Shown here: positions 60,573 to 64,000 of the stretch, in pieces
How the letters are laid out: each line of letters opens with the position of its first letter
Numbering within the stretch: the stretch's first letter is position 1
Origin: Mycolicibacterium psychrotolerans
GTDB taxonomy: Bacteria; Actinomycetota; Actinomycetes; Mycobacteriales; Mycobacteriaceae
NCBI RefSeq assembly: GCF_010729305.1
Contig: NZ_AP022574.1
Span: forward strand, 496,001 to 560,000
Direction: 5' to 3'
DNA: 64,000 nt
Translations under genes and position numbers: made by a program
Notes under the pieces: generated by a model
What the model was told of the DNA's origin: nothing
Database searches by the model: none
What the model saw: only the letters and a program-made list of their open reading frames with translations

Positions 60573-60980
60573 ATGTACGGCAATCCGACTTTTGATTGCG
60601 GTGGCGCCGACATTCGCGCGCATTGCCGCCAATTGGCCACCGTGGTCACGATCAGGGGCGCGCTCAGCGATGCCAACATCGCCCGCGCCACCGAGTACAC
60701 GCGCCGCTTCGTGCTTGCGGAAAAGCCGTTCGTGCTCGACCTCAGCGAGATCACTTCGTTTGATACCGAAGCGATTTCGCTCCTGTTCACCGTGGACGAC
60801 GCATGCTGCGCCGCCGGGGTCGAGTGGTCGATGGTGGCCAGCCGTCCGGTCGAGCAGACACTGCGTGCGCACGGCATCGACTTCGATGCCGCCGGCTCGG
60901 TCCCCGAGGCCCTCAATCACTTCGCCGACGCGATGGTCGCCCGGCGTCAACTGCTTCCTCTCCTCACCAAGACCGCGTAA
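60573..60980 (+). CDS. STAS-domain protein (anti-anti-sigma-factor-like)
   Basis: A 135-residue STAS protein. The core reads VVTIRGALSDANI, then FVLDLSEITSFDTEAISLLF; in SpoIIAA-type proteins the phosphorylated Ser lies in the D-S-S-G of this segment, here D-T-E, so any phosphorylation would be on Thr. A pair of cysteines (DDACCAAG) follows. Such proteins release sigma factors from anti-sigma kinases; partners are not nearby. GGGAGG precedes ATG 60573. A short leaderless ORF at 60521 overlaps its start. Confidence 0.85.
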   Translation: MYGNPTFDCGGADIRAHCRQLATVVTIRGALSDANIARATEYTRRFVLAEKPFVLDLSEITSFDTEAISLLFTVDDACCAAGVEWSMVASRPVEQTLRAHGIDFDAAGSVPEALNHFADAMVARRQLLPLLTKTA

Positions 60981-61095
60981 AGGATCACTGTGTTACTTGA
61001 TGTTCGGTGGCTCCGGTACCTCCTCCAGCGTCGCCACAGGTTCGAGGCCCAGCGCTTCGCGCTGACTGCCGGCTAGACGTTCGACCCGGGATGGC

Positions 61096-61101
61096 TAAGG
61101 T
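61096..61101 (+). promoter_or_regulatory. -10 box (TAAGGT) of the acyl-CoA dehydrogenase operon
   Basis: TAAGGT, six bases, ATG 61108. CTAGAC at 61073-61078 could be a -35 element with a 17-base spacer, the best -35 match among the leaderless promoters here. Confidence 0.55.
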
Positions 61102-61107
61102 GCTCTC

Positions 61108-62298
61108 ATGGGCACTGCCGTCGATGCTGACCGGGTAGCCGAAGCCGCGCACCGGGTGGTCGCGGAGCACGACCCGCGCACGGTGCCGATCCCTGAATTC
61201 CTCGGCGCGTGCTTCGACGCCGGCCTGTCCTGGGTGCACTTCCCCGAGGGTCTCGGCGGGCTCGGCGTCTCCCGCGGCCTGCAGGCCGTGGCCGACCGCA
61301 TCCTCCAGGGCGCCGGCGGACCCGTGCCGCTGGGTCTGAACCCGATGGGCTACGGCATGGCCGCGCCGACCGTGCGCGAACACGCCCAGACCGACGACGT
61401 CCGCCGCCAGCTGCTGCGGCCCCTGGCCACCACCGAGGACATCTGGTGCCAGTTGTTCTCCGAGCCGGGCGCCGGGTCCGATCTGGCCGGGCTGGCCACG
61501 TCCGCGGTGCCCGACGGGGACAGCTGGATCGTCAACGGTCAGAAGGTCTGGACCAGCCTGGCGCACCGGGCGCGGTGGGGCCTGCTGCTCGCCCGTACCG
61601 ATCCCGACGCGCCCAAGCACAAGGGGCTCACCTACTTCGTGCTCGACATGCACGCACCCGGCGTCGAAACCCGCCCGCTGCGGCAGATGACCGGGCATGC
61701 CGAGTTCAACGAGGTCTACATCAGCGACGTCCGCATCCCGGACACCCATCGACTCGGCGGCGTCGGTGACGGCTGGCGCGTCGCGATGACCACGCTGATG
61801 AACGAACGCAGCGCGCTCGGCGCGAGCGGCAGCAGGCGCGGCGCAGGCACCATCTCCGACGCGGTGACGCTGTGGGCGTCGCGTCCGGACCTGCACACCC
61901 CGGTGCTGCGCGACCGGCTGACCAGCCTGTGGCTGCGCGCCGAGGCCCAGCGACTCACCTCCGAGCGGTCCCGCGCCTCGGCGACGATCGGCGGACCTGG
62001 CCCGGAGGGCTCGATCGGCAAGCTCGTCGGCGCCGAACTCAACCAGCACATCTACGAGTTCTGCATGGACCTGCTGGGTCCCGAGGGCGTGCTCTACGAC
62101 GGCTACGGGATGAGTGACGGCGACCCCGACGACTACCGGGGACCGATCCAGCAGCGGTTCCTGCGCAGCAGGGCCAACACCATCGAGGGCGGGACGTCAG
62201 AGGTGATGCGCAACATCCTCGGCGAGCGGGTGCTCGGACTGCCGGGCGATCTGCGGGCCGATGCGGGGATGGCGTGGAAGGAGATCCCGCGTGGCTGA
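61108..62298 (+). CDS. Acyl-CoA dehydrogenase, subunit 1
   Basis: A 396-residue FAD-dependent dehydrogenase. FAD contact CQLFSEPGAGSDLAG near 115-130, KVWTSLAHRARWGLLLART and the C-terminal IEGGTSEVMRNILGERVLGLP are present. The gene overlaps the next dehydrogenase gene by 8 bp, and such overlapping pairs in mycobacteria (for example FadE26-FadE27) form alpha2-beta2 heterotetramers acting on bulky acyl-CoAs such as steroid side chains. That analogy is from family knowledge; the substrate is unknown. Confidence 0.9.
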   Translation: MGTAVDADRVAEAAHRVVAEHDPRTVPIPEFLGACFDAGLSWVHFPEGLGGLGVSRGLQAVADRILQGAGGPVPLGLNPMGYGMAAPTVREHAQTDDVRRQLLRPLATTEDIWCQLFSEPGAGSDLAGLATSAVPDGDSWIVNGQKVWTSLAHRARWGLLLARTDPDAPKHKGLTYFVLDMHAPGVETRPLRQMTGHAEFNEVYISDVRIPDTHRLGGVGDGWRVAMTTLMNERSALGASGSRRGAGTISDAVTLWASRPDLHTPVLRDRLTSLWLRAEAQRLTSERSRASATIGGPGPEGSIGKLVGAELNQHIYEFCMDLLGPEGVLYDGYGMSDGDPDDYRGPIQQRFLRSRANTIEGGTSEVMRNILGERVLGLPGDLRADAGMAWKEIPRG

Positions 62299-63505
62299 GG
62301 AGCTTGCGGATCAGCCCAAGGGCGCAGCTGAGGAGCTTGCGGATCAGCCCAAGGGCGCAGCTGAGCGTGAGGAGCTGGCGGGGGACGAGTTCGTGTTCAC
62401 CGACGAGCACAACCAGCTTCGGGCGGCGGTGCGCGGCTTCTGCGCCGAACACGCCGGCGAGCGGGCGATCCGCTCGGCGATGGAATCCGATCCGCCGTGG
62501 GACGCCAAGGTCTGGTCGCGGCTGGGTTCGGAGCTCGGCGTGCTGGGCCTGGCCGTCCCCGAATCGGCCGGCGGTGCCGGCGGCACCCTGATCGACCAGG
62601 CGGTGGCCGTCGAGGAACTCGGCGCCGCGCTGGCGCCCGGACCGCTGTTCGGCACGGTCTACCTGGCCATCCCCGCGCTCGTCGCGGCCTCGAAGACCTC
62701 GGATCTGCTGGGTCCGCTGGTCGACGGGACCCGTACCGCCGCATTCGCCATCGGTGACGTCACCGCCGCACGCGACGGCGACGGATGGACACTCACCGGC
62801 ACCGTCGAGCGGGTCGTCGACGCCGGAGCCGCCGACGTGGTGTTGGTGGCCGCCGACGCACCGGACGGCACAGCGCTGTTCGCCGTGGACACCGATCACA
62901 CTGCGGTGCAACGGATCCCATTGATGACGTTGGATCCGACGCGTCCGCAGGCGACGGTCGGCCTGGTTGACGCGCCCGGACGGCTGATCGCCGGCCCCGA
63001 GGAGGCGGACCGGGTGATCGCCCACGCGCTGCATGTCGGCTCCGCGCTGCTGGCCGTCGAACAGGTGGGCGCCGCGCAGCACCTGCTCGACCTGACCGTC
63101 GACTACGCCAAGAAACGGCTGCAGTTCGGCCGCCCGATCGGCTCGTTCCAGGCGGTCAAGCACCGCCTCGCCGACGCCCTCGTCGCGGTCGAGCATGCGC
63201 GATCGACCGCCTACCACGCGATCTGGGCGCTGACCGACGGCTCCGACGATCCCGCGCTGGCCGTCAGCATCGCCCAGGCGCTGTGCTCGGCCGCCTTCAC
63301 CCGGGTGGCCAACGACACCATCCAGGTGCACGGCGGTATCGGCTTCACCTGGGAACACCAGGCCCATCTGTACTACAAGCGGGCCTACACCGATGCCGCG
63401 CTGCTCGGCAGCGCGGAGGAACACCGGGCCCGGGTCGCGGAGTTGGTGCTCGACGTCGCGCCCGACAAGGCAGCGCCGCGCGTCGCCACCGGAATGCCAC
63501 GTTGA
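62291..63505 (+). CDS. Acyl-CoA dehydrogenase, subunit 2
   Basis: A 404-residue acyl-CoA-dehydrogenase-like protein, the partner of the preceding gene. It has KKRLQFGRPIGSFQAVKHR and VHGGIGFTWEHQAHLYYKR, but lacks the FSEPGAGSD motif, as expected of the second subunit in heterotetramers. The N-terminus carries an exact 11-residue duplication (AEELADQPKGA twice) made by a 33-bp tandem repeat at 62294-62359, placed just where the reading frames overlap. GTG 62291 is the start if the duplication is translated; a later start is possible. Confidence 0.88.
   Translation: MAEELADQPKGAAEELADQPKGAAEREELAGDEFVFTDEHNQLRAAVRGFCAEHAGERAIRSAMESDPPWDAKVWSRLGSELGVLGLAVPESAGGAGGTLIDQAVAVEELGAALAPGPLFGTVYLAIPALVAASKTSDLLGPLVDGTRTAAFAIGDVTAARDGDGWTLTGTVERVVDAGAADVVLVAADAPDGTALFAVDTDHTAVQRIPLMTLDPTRPQATVGLVDAPGRLIAGPEEADRVIAHALHVGSALLAVEQVGAAQHLLDLTVDYAKKRLQFGRPIGSFQAVKHRLADALVAVEHARSTAYHAIWALTDGSDDPALAVSIAQALCSAAFTRVANDTIQVHGGIGFTWEHQAHLYYKRAYTDAALLGSAEEHRARVAELVLDVAPDKAAPRVATGMPR
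62294..62359 (+). repeat. Exact 33-bp tandem duplication at gene junction
   Basis: Copies at 62294-62326 and 62327-62359 are identical and in frame, with a partial third copy (GCTGAG) following. It spans the stop codon of subunit 1 and the start of subunit 2. Confidence 0.85.
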
Positions 63506-63518
63506 GAGGGGACGGGAA

Positions 63519-63767
63519 GTGACTGCGACACAACGACTTCTGGGAATGGTGGCGGTCGCCGCAGCGGCAGCGGCCGTTCCGCTGACGATGCTCGCCGGCC
63601 CCGCACCGCAGACCGCCACCGCACAGCCGCCGGGATCGTGCCCGCCCGGGCAGACCGGCGTCATCTACGGCTGCACTCCGTTCTGCCTGCCGGGCAAGGC
63701 CTTGGACCTGCAGACCGGCCTGTGCCTACCGGTGCAACCGCCTCCACCGCCTGCTCCGCGGTACTGA
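63519..63767 (+). CDS. Small secreted Cys/Pro-rich protein
   Basis: An 82-residue protein: signal peptide with an Ala/Val core (GMVAVAAAAAAVPLTMLAG), a mature part with four cysteines (SCPPGQTGVIYGC, FCLPG, GLCLP) and a Pro-rich end (PPPPPAPRY). It resembles other small secreted mycobacterial proteins of unknown function. GTG 63519 has AGGGGA upstream. Possibly cotranscribed with the dehydrogenase pair (13-bp gap) and with the permease that starts 7 bp later. Confidence 0.75.
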   Translation: MTATQRLLGMVAVAAAAAAVPLTMLAGPAPQTATAQPPGSCPPGQTGVIYGCTPFCLPGKALDLQTGLCLPVQPPPPPAPRY

Positions 63768-63774
63768 GCCGCGC

Positions 63775-64000
63775 ATGAACCGAGTGGACCGCTTCTTCGA
63801 GATCACGGCCCGCCAGTCCACCGTGGGCACCGAGATCCGCGGTGGGCTGGTCACGTTCATCGCGATGGCCTACATCATCGTGCTGAACCCGATCATCCTG
63901 TCCAGCCCGAAGGACGTCACGGGCCAGTCGCTGAACTTCGCGCAGGTGTCGGCCACCACCGCGCTGGCGGCCGGCACGATGACGATCCTGTTCGGGCTGA
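63775..64000 (+). CDS. NCS2 purine/uracil permease, 5' part (AzgA type, cut by window edge)
   Basis: The 75 visible codons begin MNRVDRFFEITARQSTVGTE and contain EIRGGLVTFIAMAYIIVLNP, the N-terminal signature of AzgA/PbuG-like purine permeases (proton symporters for adenine, guanine or hypoxanthine). The first helix (about 26-42) and part of the next are included. The remaining three quarters lie outside the window. ATG 63775 lies 7 bp after the previous stop. Confidence 0.88.
   Translation, partial: MNRVDRFFEITARQSTVGTEIRGGLVTFIAMAYIIVLNPIILSSPKDVTGQSLNFAQVSATTALAAGTMTILFGL

Noticed and set aside
61000..61077. Plus-strand 28-codon frame beginning VLLDVRW, reminiscent of a rhodanese N-terminus
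   Set aside because: Resemblance is limited to a few residues, there is no ribosome-binding site, and the frame ends at once; treated as chance.

Overview
The window is high-GC, gene-dense actinobacterial DNA that looks like a chromosome segment from a rapid-growing mycobacterium (Mycolicibacterium type). The evidence is the large fatty-acid gene complement (fused acyl-CoA dehydrogenase, fadD, WS/DGAT acyltransferase), a stand-alone LigD-type polymerase domain, a Stf0-like sulfotransferase beside a sulfatase, many GTG starts, and many start codons sitting exactly six bases after a TANNNT -10 box (leaderless transcripts). From memory, at least ten genes match M. tuberculosis genes of the Rv0269c-Rv0320 stretch (PolDom, fadD2, fadE6, Rv0293c-like hydrolase, tam, stf0, sulfatase, PAP2, YkuD protein, NTF2-like protein, Thr-rich Hsp70-like protein, GH16). 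They are mostly collinear but read right to left here. This synteny is recalled, not computed.

Layout. 1-2.4 kb: glucose/GlcNAc PTS (nagB, crr, ptsG). 2.4-3.4 kb: a small secreted protein and a decayed gene fragment. 3.4-8.8 kb: nitrobindin-like heme protein, secreted class-3 lipase, NTF2-like protein, SDR, Rieske protein, GH16 glucanase, and a tiny four-cysteine gene. 8.9-13 kb: lipid block with a secreted hydrolase-lipocalin fusion, an SDR and a WS/DGAT. 13-19.7 kb: redox block with an SQR-like flavoprotein, phospholipase D, hemerythrin, bifunctional AdhE and a repetitive Gly/Pro-rich secreted protein; a DosR-like box lies between the last two. 19.7-24.7 kb: DHA2 transporter, membrane protein, epimerase-SDR pair, DUF3303 protein. 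24.7-28.7 kb: potADBC polyamine importer. 28.7-32.5 kb: SDR, flavin monooxygenase, exported protein, lactate dehydrogenase. 32.6-38.3 kb: complete Dpp/Opp peptide importer. 38.4-44.5 kb: Thr-rich Hsp70-like membrane protein, NTF2-like, YkuD, PAP2-DAG-kinase fusion, PAP2, two small conserved proteins. 44.6-48.9 kb: sulfatase, Stf0, tam, hydrolase. 48.9-54.7 kb: MpaB-family oxygenase with TetR, Lrp with DUF2000, MarR, VOC, hydrolase plus 2-hydroxyacid dehydrogenase. 54.8-64 kb: fadE6, membrane protein, fadD2, PolDom, STAS protein, two-subunit acyl-CoA dehydrogenase, small secreted protein and the start of an NCS2 permease.

The main themes are nutrient uptake (PTS sugar, polyamine, peptide), lipid activation, oxidation and storage, envelope-associated secreted enzymes, and a possible low-oxygen module (WS/DGAT, SQR, hemerythrin, AdhE). 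I see no rRNA, tRNA, CRISPR array, intact insertion sequence or phage gene. The most checkable new signals are the DosR-like box before adhE, the hydrolase-lipocalin fusion, the MarR and potA palindromes placed on promoters, a translationally coupled 11-codon ORF inside the peptide importer, and the absence of ESX-3 from the position it holds in M. tuberculosis.
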